DNA of 64,000 bases from Triangularia verruculosa (lineage: Eukaryota > Ascomycota > Sordariomycetes > Sordariales > Podosporaceae): assembly GCA_033296885.1 (NCBI GenBank), contig MU863888.1:345555-409554 (forward strand), read 5' to 3'. The notes beneath the pieces were generated by a model. That model worked only from the letters and a program-made list of their open reading frames with translations, had not been told where the DNA came from and made no database searches. Within the stretch, counting starts at the first letter, position 1, and each line of letters opens with the position of its first letter. Of this stretch, positions 23,936 to 35,467 are shown piece by piece. A program made the position numbers and the translations under genes.

Positions 23936-26900
23936 ATGTCGTCTACGGGCCGTCGCGCGACCCCGGACTTTGTCGACGACGACGACAGACTCCCGGCGTC
24001 CAGACAGGAGGCAATTGACCACATCCTCCAGATCCGGAGATGGCAGGAGGACTCTGGGTTTTTGACAAGCCGGGCCTTCCAGGGGATGCTGAAGACGTAC
24101 GTTTAAGCTCTGTCGCTCCACTTGGGTGACATCGATCGATACTGACAACGGTCCAGTCTGAGCGAAAATTTGACCACCACCAGCTCACGGTTCATCTTTG
24201 AGTTACTCCAAAACGCAGATGATCTCGACTACGGTGGTGCTTCCCCACAAGTCCATTTCACTTACGATGCCGAGAGACGCCACCTTCTCGTAGAGTCCAA
24301 CGAGATTGGCTTCAAGAAGAAGAATGTCCGGGCCATTTGCAGCGCTGCCGAGAGTTCCAAGAGCACCCAGAGAGGGTTTGGGACTGAGCGGAGGCTGATT
24401 GGAGAGAAGGGACTCGGCTTCAAATCCGTCTTCAAGGTTGCGTCAAGTGTCTGGATAAGGTCCGGTCACTACTCGTTTCGATTCGACCGTGATGGAGAGC
24501 TGGGGAGGATACGGCCAATATGGGACGACGATTTTCCCGCTGAAGAGTACGCCAACGGACTTACCACAGCCATCCTACTGAAGATCGCCAGTCCAGTTCA
24601 TGACCGGCAGACTGGGACTTCAGACCCAATGGAACTCGTTTTACAGGGTCTAGAGTCACTGAAACCAGGCCACCTTCTCTTTCTTTCCAAGACCAAAGAA
24701 GTCAAGGTCGGCAAGGTTGTTGGTTCTGGTGCTTTGAGGAGTTTTATCCGGGGCTCGATGGCCACCGCTAAGCCGACAGCAGTCTTCAAAGCCGACCACA
24801 TCCCACCGCAACGCAACACTTTGCTGCCCGTGTCATTATTCCACAATGGGGTGATCAACCAGCAAGTTGCTTATCGGCACCTGGTGACGGACCTGCCCGA
24901 CATACCAGAACGTCCAGGCTGTTTGCAGTCTGAAACAACTCTAGTGTTTCCGTTGAAAATTCCGCTGGATGAGCCACCAGAATCCAACATGGTGTATGCG
25001 TTCCTACCGATTAGAGATTATGGCTTCAAGGTATGTCGCAGTTCTCAGACACAATGCCGGGTGTATGTTTGCTAATGATGGACAATAGTTTGCCATCCAC
25101 GCCGACTTCCTTCTTGTACCAAGCAGAGAAAGCATTATTGATAATGTCTGGAACAGGGGGCTGGTCGAGGGGGTCTGTCGAGCTTTGGTTCATGCTCTTC
25201 CCGGCTTCCACAGATTCGGATACCACGAGCTCTTCTATCGCTGGCCTCTACTTCTGCCGCCCGGACCAACGCGCAACGACATCTTTGAACCGGTTCAAAG
25301 TCGCCTTCGCGACCTGTGCTCATTGAACCCCGTGCTTGAAGATTCCAAAGGCCGACTGGTCTGTGGCAATCAGCTGAAAATCGTGCCGACGAGGCTCAAG
25401 GACCAGGACGGCAAGAACATTCTGCCAGCTGCATATTCAACACAACATCTCATTTCTGATAGGTATCCCGCCAGGATTTACGCCAAACTCCAAGCGCTTG
25501 GTGTGCCGCTATTGTCGGCAGAAGAATTTCTCGCAGACTTGGCAACATTCATCACTAACTTTCCTGCCGAGTTTCGAGCAATGCCAGTCACATGGCATAA
25601 TGCTCTTTGCAAAGCAATGCATTCCCTCTTAGAGGGCCATCGAGATGTGATCGAAACACTTGAAATTGTCCCAGTTCACGACAAGACCTGGGTCTCTTTC
25701 AAAGGACGCCGTTTATATCTACCATCAGATGTCGACCTGAAGCTGCCAGTGAGCATCAGCCCTTTGGGTATCGATGTCGACATTCGCCAAAATGCCGAAC
25801 GGGCAAAGTTTTTCCAGGCGATGGGGGCTCAGATCGCCGATAAGATGGGCTTTTGCGATCTCCTGCTGGAAGAACATCAACACGATATCCCCACTCAACG
25901 ATTCCTTGAAATGACTCTGCAGGACAGAATCGAGGATTTTGTGTTCTTGTACCGCGCAAACTGGAAGCCGAAAAACAACGATATTCCGGTGCTCTGGTGC
26001 GCAGCCAACGTGGATCCCAGCAAGATCTGGAGGCTGTCGTGGGTCTACCTACCCGACAAGGATCCGTACTCGGCGAGCTCCCTCGCCAAAGAGACCAGAC
26101 TGACATTGCTCTTCCTCCACGATCATTACTTGAAGACTTTCTCTCAGCTGCCGGGTGGACTTTTGTGGCTTTCCGAGACCCTCAAAGCAAGAAGGTTTCT
26201 GCGTGTGGTGCAACCCGGACCGTTGGACTGGGGTGTAAATACGCATCGAATTCACAACGACTTCAAAGCGCTGCTCCAGCGTGACCCTATCAAAGGCCTG
26301 GAGCTACTGCAGCATCACTGGGAGTTTTACAAGTCTTGGTTTGTCCCGACAACGCAGAATGGCTACGAGTGGACGTTTTCGGAAGAAGACATCAAGTCGA
26401 TTCATACATTTTCTTCCACCCAGTCGGAGCTGACGAACGATCTTTCCGTTTTGGAATTTCCCTGTCATGGCGGGAGCGTGGCAAGACTGATGGACACGGC
26501 ACTTCCAAGACAGAGTTTGCTTGTGTTGGCTGATCAGAGGCTGTCGTATCATTGCAGTGAGGACCACAGTCTGTTTTGCTGGATATGCGACATCATCAAG
26601 TCGATGCTTGCACGCCCAGGGCCGCGGCCGGTAAGGTCTGATCGTCTGCTGAGGGTTAATGACCCCGAGGACAGGTCGTGGGACTTTCTCAGACACTTCG
26701 GGGTTCATGTTGAGCCGGAACCGAAGGTGTTTTTGGATTATCTGCTTCAGCTCTCTGGTCGGGCAACGACGCAGAAGGATATGGAGCAGCTTTACGAGCA
26801 GCTGGAGAGCTCCATTCTGAAATATGGGCATAAGGATAGGGATATGAAAGATATCAGGTAAGAGTCTGACCGTCGGTGTTTCTGCGAACAAAGCTATAAG

Positions 26901-29839
26901 AGAACGGCTTGCTAAAAGTGTGCAGATCCGCCTTGGATGGCAAGAATTACATTTACCTGCCCAAACGAGCCGGCCAGAACGCAGGATGGTGGGCACCAGC
27001 ATCGCTATGTGTCTGGGACGGACCGCCATGTTTGCGATACATCCAGCGTATCAAGACTTTCTACCCCCACCGGGACAACCTCTTTCGCAATCTGCTCGAG
27101 ATCGGAAACGCCAACCTAGCCAGTCTGTTTCTGGAGGTCAGCCACCTCGATGCATCCGATACTGAACACATCAAGGCACTTCTGATCCAAATCTCGCAAC
27201 AACTCCAGGTATCGAGTCATGATTTAGACCGGCCCGACTTTCAGAGTTGCCCCATGTTTCCCGTCAGACTGACAGGTAGGAAGTCAATGACGGTGGTACT
27301 TCGGTCTGCAGAAGATGAGTGGGTAATCCCTGAAGAACGGCTTCACGCCGAGGCTTTCTCTGGTGTTGTACCATTGTCTATTCTGGATGCTGGGTTCTTT
27401 CAGTCAGACGGGATGGATTCTCTTGTGAGGGAGCTCGGACTTGGAGAACGCTTCGTGTCTAGGAGGATGTGTGGACAAGAGATAGAGAAAGGCGATGCGG
27501 TTCAACATGTGGCCTTTGAGAATGTGCTGAGGGGGAAGGCACTTTATCTTGCTGAGTAAGTCTGGCAACACACTGCCTTCATTTTAACGCGGGCCTACTA
27601 ACTTTGTATCCAGGCTCATCCCAAACACCATTTCAGGGCTGTCCTTCCGCCGCAAGAAGACGCAGCTCGTCCACGCCCAAGTGTTCTCCTGCACAAGCAT
27701 CAACATCAAGCTCAAAGTAAAAGTGAAGGGCAAGGAGGTTAAAGGCGTGCCAATCAAGACCCGTGTGGCGAAGGAAGTCATTGAGGATAGGCTCTGGTTT
27801 TACATCATCGATACACGGAAGTCTCTGCCCATTCACTGGCTCTCTGACCTGCTGGTTGAGTTTTGCGGGATCAAGAACAATCAGGATGTTCAGCTTCTGA
27901 TGCAGATCCTGAACTCAAATGATGATGAAATTATCCAGGATGAGCTTGAGTATCGGCGGGAGAGGATGGCGGTGGTCAGACGGCCAGCAGAAGGTATGTT
28001 GAGCCATTTGCAAGATAGCGATAGCCATAACGATGCTAACACGGCATACCAGAGCTTGATGATACAGGCTCTTCAGAGTCAGAATCCGAGACGGAGCCCG
28101 AACCAGTACCACAGCCGGAGGCCGAGCCGGAACCGCAGCCAGAAGTACAACCACAGCCGGAAGCCGAGTCAGAGCCTGAGGCGGAGCCGGAGCCAGAGGA
28201 GGATCAATCATCACTTCACCCACAGCGGTTATCTATTGTTCTCAGGCACTCTCGCTCGGTGGACACTGGCTTTGAGGAAGCAAAGCGAGCAAGGGAGCCA
28301 TGGAAGTTCCTACAAGTGCCAGAACATGAAGCCGCAAGACCTGCAACAACATCTAAACGGAGCGAGCACGAGGATTTCATTGCCATGTGCTATGGCCGTG
28401 CTCACTTGGACAGCCCTGACGTGTTCGCACATTTTGCCCTTGACCTCCTTTACCGAGCAGGGTATCGCAAGAGCTCGCCCTTTTGCACGTGGATGCCTAA
28501 CGAAATCCACGAGAGAGACGTACAATCTACGAAGAGGAATTCGATATGCTCCTGGAGTGCGGTTAACCAAGGCTTCCACGCCGGCCCGCCGTTGGGACTG
28601 TCGGCTACATTCAAAGGACCCACAAGCACCACGACGCCCCCCGTTCTTACCCTCAAAGGTGTCTACATTGACACGATCCACGACTGTTTTGATATTGGGT
28701 TAGTCCCGGGGAGCAAGACCCTGGACTTTGCCACCATCATCCACCGCCTCAGGCAATTTCTTGCGCCATTACACCCAGAACCGAGATCTGACGAGGATAC
28801 TAAGGAGCAGTGGAGGCAAGATCTGTACCTACTGGAGCTATTAACAGGTGATTCTGAAGCCCCCGTCGGCTCACAAGCCCCAACGCCACTGAGCCGGTTT
28901 ATCGACAGCCACAAACAGACAAACGACATCACACCCCCTCGAACCCCATCTGATCCATCTCAGCGCTGGTTCTCGACGTTTGCGCAAGATGTTCTCACCC
29001 TCCACCCCGACGACGACAGGCGTATTCTCGCTCCAGAAGTCCAAATCAACCTCGACAAGGTCAAAGCCACCGCTCTAGCCTTCCTCTCACGCTTCCCAGA
29101 CCCAACAGTGTGTATCACCGTGTCTCCGGAAAGTAACACGTTTTTTGCTGGTATCGTCCCGGGGGCAGCCAAGCCCGGAGACAGGGTCTTTGTGCCTCAC
29201 GGCTCAAAGGTACCGTTTGTGGTGAGAAAGAAGAGTGGCGGACGCCCGAGACAGGTTAGTTCGGTTTCTCAGGCAAGCGTGCCGCAAGTAAGTGTCACGA
29301 GTCCCAGTGCGAAGCCGCCTGCGATTGCAAAGATTGTCAGGAGGGCGAGTATGAGGACTAGTTTTGCGCTGAAGTGGAAGGGGAAGGCGCTGGGTGGGGG
29401 GTTGGGGAGGAAGAAGAGCAAGGGTGGGGATATGGATCAGGGGACAATGACGGAGTTGACCGGGGGGTTGGATAGTGGGGTGGGAAGTATGGAGGATGTT
29501 GGGGAGACAGCGGATAGGGGGCCCGGGGAGAAGGAGAGGAGTAGGAGCTCGTTTAGTTTCAGGAGGCAGGAGAGTTGGGATTGGGAGGGCAAGCTTGGTG
29601 GTGGAGGTGGTGGGGGTAGTGTTAGTGCGGGAGTGGGTGCGGGTGGACTGGGAGTTATGGAGGAAGAGGCCGGCGAGGTTGGGCCGGAGGAGCCGGTTAA
29701 GCTGGTGCTGCCGGTGGAGGGGGAGGATGATAGGTATGAGTTGATTGGGGAGGGTTATGTCCAGGGACTGATGTATTATGAGAGCTCGAGGGTGAGGACC
29801 GGGGGAGAAGGGAGGGAGGGGGTTGTTTGTTTGGTTTAA
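23936..29839 (+). CDS. HSP90-like ATPase (sacsin/NO VEIN type) fused to HET-like C-terminal region
   Basis: Six exons: 23936-24096, 24157-25030, 25089-26857, 26926-27555, 27614-27993, 28053-29839. The introns are 58-68 nt, with GT/AG ends and mostly CTAAC/CTGAC/CTAAT branches, and all phases agree, giving 1866 residues. The N-terminal GHKL ATPase shows the N-box FELLQNADD (E69, N73, D75-D76), a degenerate G1 (SNEIGF) and the lid glycines IGEKGLGFKSVF (near 136). Proteins of this type (sacsin, plant NO VEIN, fungal homologues) are poorly understood. After a long unassigned middle comes a Glu/Pro-repeat linker (about 1280-1320). The segment after it resembles the C-terminal part of HET-domain proteins: LTLKGVYIDTIHD, GDRVFVPHGSKVPFVVR and, at the end, YELIGEGYVQGLM. 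No HET domain proper is visible. A split into two genes is possible, but no break in frame supports it. Confidence 0.75.
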
Positions 29840-30510
29840 ACGGGGGGTGGCTGTTTGGTTTTGAAATGATTGGATGACTTGAGTTTGTTTGGTATATATA
29901 GTGATGAAGACATGACTTGCGTATATAGAAATGAAACCTTTTCTTGTGAGTGGCCACGGTAGTAGTCCATATATGATGTTATGGCTTATGGCGATCAGAT
30001 CCATTTCCACAATGAGTTCACCAATTTGGGGCGGCTTAACAATGGAGAAAGTCGATACCATTCCATGAAAATCAAAATCCATGAGACCGAAAGGTTGTAG
30101 GGCTAAGCTGAAGGATGATACTTTGGGTCGCTTTGGGCTTCATACGAGTTGTCCTGATTGCAAGGAGGTCATATCACGGCATCAAAAGTAGGGTGAAAAG
30201 TGGTTGTATCGTTTAAGTACCTCAAAAAGGCTTCATCTCTCCCGGAGCTAGGTACCTCATGAATAACATGATTCCTAGTGGAGCCACACCGCGAATATCA
30301 GTTTCGACTATCGCCTCCAACCTTGCCCGGTGAAATGATAAAAGCTTTAAGCTTATTAGATGACTTCCCAGCATCTCCCAAGACGTATTGCCAATTTTGT
30401 ATCGCATTTAGACATCCGACCAACAAATTCCACCCATAATTACCCCAAGCTGATAAAAGTTACCTAGCTCTCCCAAGGCCGGGTTTGATCATGCTGAGTG
30501 CCTAGGTACG
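29840..30510. other. Intergenic region
   Basis: Convergent spacer between the ATPase gene and the small secreted-protein gene; AT-rich 3' flanks, nothing else supported. Confidence 0.5.
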
Positions 30511-31229
30511 TTAGAGGGTAAAGAGCCCCTTCTTGACAATGTGCACATCAATGTTCCCGTTCCCCCACGCGAATTCATCCCCCTGCACCGTGTTATCTGC
30601 CCTCCAACAGGCATCCATGATCATACCGCCCGCACGAGCGACATGTTCACTTGTAATCAAAAAACGCGTCAGTTTCATGTGTGTGTGTGTGTGTGTGTGT
30701 GTGATTCGGTGGGTAAGGTAAGGTAAGGTAAGGTAAGGTAGTCAAAACTGGAAATGAGAAAAAGAAAAAGCAAAAAGAGAAACTCTCACCAGCTCGAGGA
30801 GTGAGTCGCCCTCCCAGCTCCAACACCCCAGATTTCGGCATCCCCAAAGGTGGCGAACCGACTTTTGATGGTCACGACGCAGGGGGTGCTTCCGCGCCCG
30901 GCAAGATGGTTGATGCACTCGACCGCGTGAGGGGCCGGGACCTCGCCGCCGGGGATGTTGTTGCACCTGGGCGCCCGCTTGGCCAGGGCGTCGCCATCGG
31001 TCGCGTTGAGGACGGTTCGCTCGAATGCCTCGATTGCTTCGGCCGGGGAGAGGTGTGGCCTGTTGGCGATGATGTCGTCGACCCATTGGGCGAACGAGAA
31101 ACGCTCGGTGGGTTGCTGGGCTAGTTCGGACGCAGAGCTGGGCGCGCTGGTTGTGGCAGGGACGGCGACAGCACCGATGACGGGAGTCATGGCCAGGAGG
31201 GCAAGGGTGGGGAGAGTGAAGTTGACCAT
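30511..31229 (-). CDS. Small secreted cysteine-containing protein
   Basis: Exons 31229-30790 and 30649-30511 give 192 residues. The signal peptide is MVNFTLPTLALLAMTPVIGA, followed by a pro-region ending near LAKR (a Kex2-like site). The mature part starts around CNNIPGGEVP and contains VECINHLAGRG. The 140-nt intron (GTGAGA...TTACAAG) joins SSS to CEHVARAGGMIMDACWRADN, restoring a conserved-looking C-terminus (VQGDEFAWGNGN). Without splicing the protein would stop at W just past the donor. The fold resembles uncharacterised small secreted fungal proteins; function unknown, secreted effector-like or antimicrobial roles being only guesses. The intron is oddly long and carries two microsatellites. 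Confidence 0.75.
30678..30703. repeat. (TG)13 microsatellite inside an intron
   Basis: Uninterrupted TG dinucleotide run of 26 bases, located in the intron of the small secreted-protein gene. Confidence 0.97.
30712..30740. repeat. (GGTAA)n microsatellite inside an intron
   Basis: Nearly six tandem GGTAA copies, eight bases after the TG run and in the same intron. On the gene's strand it reads as repeated TTACC. Confidence 0.97.
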
Positions 31230-32086
31230 GGTGTCGGTGGTGTCGGTGGTTTGCTGGGTGGTGTGCTGGGTGGTGATGAGACGGGTCTTGAAAGTGAAGG
31301 TGTGTGAGCTCTGAGAAAGGATGGTAGAAACCTAACGCTCTCGACATTATATAGACTTCCTAACCCTGTCTCTTGTATACTCCGACGGAATCACAAGACA
31401 AAAGCCAAGATCGAGGCCAAGACGCAGGCTTGGTGTCTAGAATCGACGATGTAACTGCGGGTATCGAAGTCGCCAACACCATTCGCAGCCCTACGTGGTG
31501 AGGTGGATGCTGTAGTCTCCACATCCAGGGGCAGAAAACTGTTGCCTGAAGACACCTCAGTGAAAAAATCGAACGCATTGATGGTCATGGACCTGCCGGG
31601 CACCACTGCTATAAACTCCTACGGGGTTTTTGTCACCCGGCGTGCTCACCTCGCTATGACAATTTCGTCCCATCTACGGAGCAGAGAAATCGCGGTGTGG
31701 CCATGGGACAAGTGGCAAGGTACAGCTGGGATATTGAGACGACAAACCATCGTGTTGATAGACCTTGAAACATCACGCCAGAAGCGTTTGGATATGCCCG
31801 CAAGGCCTTGATGTCTCGAAAATCGTCCGATGTGCACCTCAGCCAATCGCGTAGCCCTTATCCTGCAGTCCAGGCACCAGTCCAAAAGTGCAAGCATCCA
31901 GTTGGGACAATATTATCACTCACCAAGGTGGACCTCAACTTCCGTGTCACAAGAGCTCTCCCATCACGTCATCATTAACCTAAAGGGGCCATCATCAACT
32001 ATGCTATAAAGAGAAAACACAACATGGCCTGAGAAAATCGCTGTAATGGATACATGTTGTCGTATTGCAAGAACTACAATGGGAGT
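31230..32086. other. Intergenic region
   Basis: Upstream of the secreted-protein gene (TATATAG near 31348 could serve as its TATA box) and downstream of the ubiquitin-like gene. No gene supported. Confidence 0.45.
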
Positions 32087-33637
32087 TTAACGGCACCAAT
32101 GGCAACAGAAACTAACCAAGAGCTGAAGCCACCCCCTTAGTAACTTCTCATCCTCTTTGACAGCATTGTTGTTGAAAGAGTGTTCCGACCTTGTATCCTC
32201 ATCATTCTCCGGGCTGGAGGTCCTACGAACGATCTTGACTGCGTAGTCCATCAACATGATCTGATCGCCATCTCGAAAGGCCACCGTAGCTGGAGCTGCA
32301 TCTTGATGCTCAGCAATGGACATGATCTCTAGGGATTCGTTTTCCGTGTTTCGCTGTCCAGGTTCAATCTTGGCCACCCTCTCCAATGACGGTTGCGGAG
32401 ATCTTGGGTCTGAGCCGGTGATGGAACGGTAGGAATCCGGGCTGATGATGCGAATTTTTAGCTGCTTCATTGGGCGGATTTCCCATTCGTAATCGCCGTT
32501 GTCTTCTCCGAGAGCTTGCTCGATCAGGCCGCCTGGTCCAACTTCCAGATCGCCCCTTTTTATTACCAAATATGGCAGCCGAATTTTAGCACAGTCACCG
32601 AGAAGACCCACAAATCTGTCTATAGGCCTGATAGATACTGTCGCGTACTATTTGTGGCATCGGAGGTAGATACCTATATTAGCACGGGGTCAAGATATTG
32701 AGAAGAGCGGTGTCCAGATACTTACAGGGCCGATACCATAGTCACGCAAGGTCAGTTTTCTGTACGTTTCCAACGTGCGACCCTCGAATATGATTTCGAA
32801 AAAACCCAGAGATACATGCATGTTCGATCTGATTTCATCTTCCAGCTCCGAGATGGTAGTTCGCCGATAAACGCTCAGGGTTATGGTCCCGGTAGCTGGA
32901 ATCTCCGCATATATTTCCATTGTCTTTTCAAGCCCAGCAAAGACGTTGATTTTGATTGAGGGTGGGCTGTTGGGGATAGAGAGTTGTGCTTGAAGGGAGT
33001 GCCTGCATGTAGTTGTCAATTTCAGTCAATGTTACGTATGTTTCCAGCGTCTCCCCAAAGATATTAAGTAAGGTAAGTATTAACTCATATCGGGTGCCAT
33101 AACTGCTTACCCTGTACCAGGACTTAGAGCCACGAACTGCCGAACCAGCCGCGAATGCTTGTCCTTCATCATCTTCCGAACTTCAACGCCGTCAACCCAT
33201 ACTTGGCCTTTCACTTGACCAGATATGACAAAATAGTCCTGACCAAGATCGCCTGAGGAGCAAGGGGATGCAACATTGACTCCGTCGGCTTCTATCTCAA
33301 TTTTGAATCCAGCATGCGATTTCGACGGTGCTAAGAAAGCCATGGAAATTGCAAAAGCATCCATAGCTGGCGAAACGCATTCAATTTGTTAACTAACGGC
33401 GCTTTGATGTAATTCTCGTCACTCGAACATCTACTCACATTCCATTGCCAAGAGATAAGTTTCGCCATCCTTGGACAAATTCTCCCTGAAAAGAAAACAG
33501 GGCCCGGAATGTGGAACCTCGAAGAAGATGTATTGTAGCTCGGGATCTTCATGATCGGGCACAGACTGCGACTGGTGAAAAGTGAGCGAGAAGACGTCAC
33601 TTAATCCGAGTGAAGAGACTAAGTCGTTGGATGACAT
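32087..33637 (-). CDS. Ubiquitin-like domain protein, fungal
   Basis: Four exons: 33637-33439, 33366-33111, 33002-32726, 32647-32087; introns of 72, 108 and 78 nt, phases consistent; 430 residues. The first half is a beta-rich domain (LQYIFFEVPHSGPCFLFREN...VKGQVWVDGVEVRKMM) ending in VRQFVALSPGTGHS. I recognise this VRQFVA(M/L)P-GxG block from many fungal proteins that carry ubiquitin-like modules. A ubiquitin-like fold follows at about residues 165-255 (TITLSVYRRTTISELEDEIR, IIFEGRTLETYRKLTLRDYGIGP). The third intron falls exactly where a ubiquitin fold would place its last strand (YATVSIRP). The C-terminal 170 residues are polar and unassigned. No C-terminal GG, so it is a domain and not a processed modifier. 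It is divergent from the membrane coiled-coil gene. Confidence 0.72.
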
Positions 33638-34011
33638 TCTCACGGGAACAGCATTGTATTATTGCCAAGTCTTGAATGGGACAAAAGGTAAAGATGGAGC
33701 CTGGAAGGGTTCCCAAGGATTTTATTATCAAGTCGGGCACGCGCCTGTGTAAGGTAGGTAACTTTGCCGTCCGTGACAAAAATTGGGGTCAGCAGCTCAG
33801 AGAACCTGATCGATGCCCAATAAGCCATCCAGTAATTGACTGGCCAACGTTTCTCTCTTGGCAGGTCCTGTGTCAAACTCCTATAGGGCGCCGATACCAG
33901 CCACCCAAAGTTACCTAGGTACCTTATGCTGTGCAGCTTTTTCCGGCGCTTCAGTACACGAAGTCCGTAATAAACCATCGCGATTATCAACCAACTTGAA
34001 TTTGCCGAACC
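33638..34011. other. Short divergent promoter region
   Basis: 374-bp spacer between two divergent starts; contains ACCTAGGTACCTTA near 33913, a recurrent intergenic motif of this genome. Confidence 0.5.
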
Positions 34012-34620
34012 ATGAATTGCACGATCCAGGCGGCTTGCCCGGCCTGCGATGACAGTCCCCTTTCCACAACGGGAAACATCACCGGGATTTTGACATTTAC
34101 TCTGGGTCTGATTGCATCCTGCGTGGCTTTTTTTTTCATAACCCGAAACGCCAACACCGAGATCCAAAGCCTCCTTGACATCGTCAACGAGACAGAAAAC
34201 CATATCATTCAGATGGCAAAGCACATCGGCCGCCTGGACCTACGGCACAGTCCAGATTTTGTCGAGATGCGAAATCTCCTGATAGATTCCCTCCGGAGAT
34301 TTAAGGAGGCCCAAAGGGAGACAAGGACACATTTGAAATCGTTCGAAAAGTCCGGTTCTCCGTGGACCTACATCAGGTGGTGGTACATGGAGAAAGAGAC
34401 GGCTGCTCAGATAGCGAGGCTTCAGGGCTATAACCAACGCATCACTGCTATTCAGTTAACTTTTCTTTTGCGGTTAGTATGCCCCATCATGATACTGAAT
34501 TGCCATTTGATAAACAAGGAATAACTTACCTACCTTCATTTCAGCACCACGGACAACCAAAGCAATGAGATTCTGAAGAATATTATACCAGTAAGGGAAG
34601 ATCTGGAAAATAAAGGTTAA
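34012..34620 (+). CDS. Small membrane protein with coiled coil
   Basis: Exons 34012-34472 and 34545-34620 with a 72-nt intron (GTTAGT...TTTCAG) give 178 residues. After a short Cys-containing N-terminus comes one transmembrane helix (ITGILTFTLGLIASCVAFFFI, starting near residue 23; shown in part). A helical, heptad-like region follows (NTEIQSLLDIVNETENHIIQ to about residue 115). The layout of short lumenal end, single TM and cytosolic coil is seen directly. I do not recognise the family. It starts 374 bp from the divergent ubiquitin-like gene, so the two may be coexpressed. Confidence 0.6.
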
Positions 34621-35467
34621 AAATAAAAGATCATCTGGCAGCACCTGATAATCAGTCATTACACTTGTAGATGGGCTTCACCCAACCACATGAATCAAGC
34701 AGAACAAGAACTCAATATTAAAGCAATGCCAAATCTGACGGCCGAAATCCGTGCGCCTCAATATGGAAAATAATCATCGAGTGTTTTGATCAACGTTTAA
34801 TTTTACCTTCTCATTTCTATCGCTACAGTCACCACAACGACTTGAGTTCTCTCCTCAGGCCTGTCAACCCGAGACTCTGAGTCGACTGTCGGTAATTTCA
34901 ACACCCCTAACGTTAATGGTCTAAGATAACGCCAGTATCCGGCCTTTAATGAACTAGAATAGAGTCAACCGTCTCAGCTTATAAAAGCTCAGACCGAGCG
35001 GTTATCTGAGCTCCTAAAAGCTGGGATAGAGTCATCATCCGAGCTCGTAAAAGCTGGGTTCCATATTTACCCCCACAGCTTGGGGTATGTGCTTATGATG
35101 AGGTTCATGCAGGTGAAGCGGGCGCCAGCGATCTGGTGATGCGAGGGAGTCAACACACCACAAGCTGACTCCCGTTCGTTCCCACCAACGTCAAAGTCCC
35201 GTCTGCGTCACCGACAACACCCATCTTTCAATCTTTATGGCCCCGTCAGATCGGAAGGGATTAGCCCTCTGCCAGGCTGAATCAGGCAGGTGGGAATACG
35301 GCAGGATGCACGATGCCACCCCATCGCCCCGCGAACACCCGTGAGGGGAACCGATCTGCCAGAGATCCGTCGCCAGCCACTACATGGTACCATATATAGC
35401 AGTTGCCAACAGATCTCCTCTTCCCTGAAAACTACCTCCTCACTGACGAACCAGTACGCCCAAAGCG
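34621..35467. other. Intergenic region with AAAAGCT repeats
   Basis: About 34975-35055 has three spaced copies of a GAGCT-N-TAAAAGCT-type word in direct and inverted arrangement, in sequence resembling an old decayed repeat. The right end is the promoter of the lipase-like gene. Confidence 0.45.

Noticed and set aside
29204..30082. 292-codon minus-strand frame, Pro/Thr/Leu-rich
   Set aside because: Antisense to the Gly/Ser-rich end of the ATPase-HET-like gene; no domain and no splice evidence.
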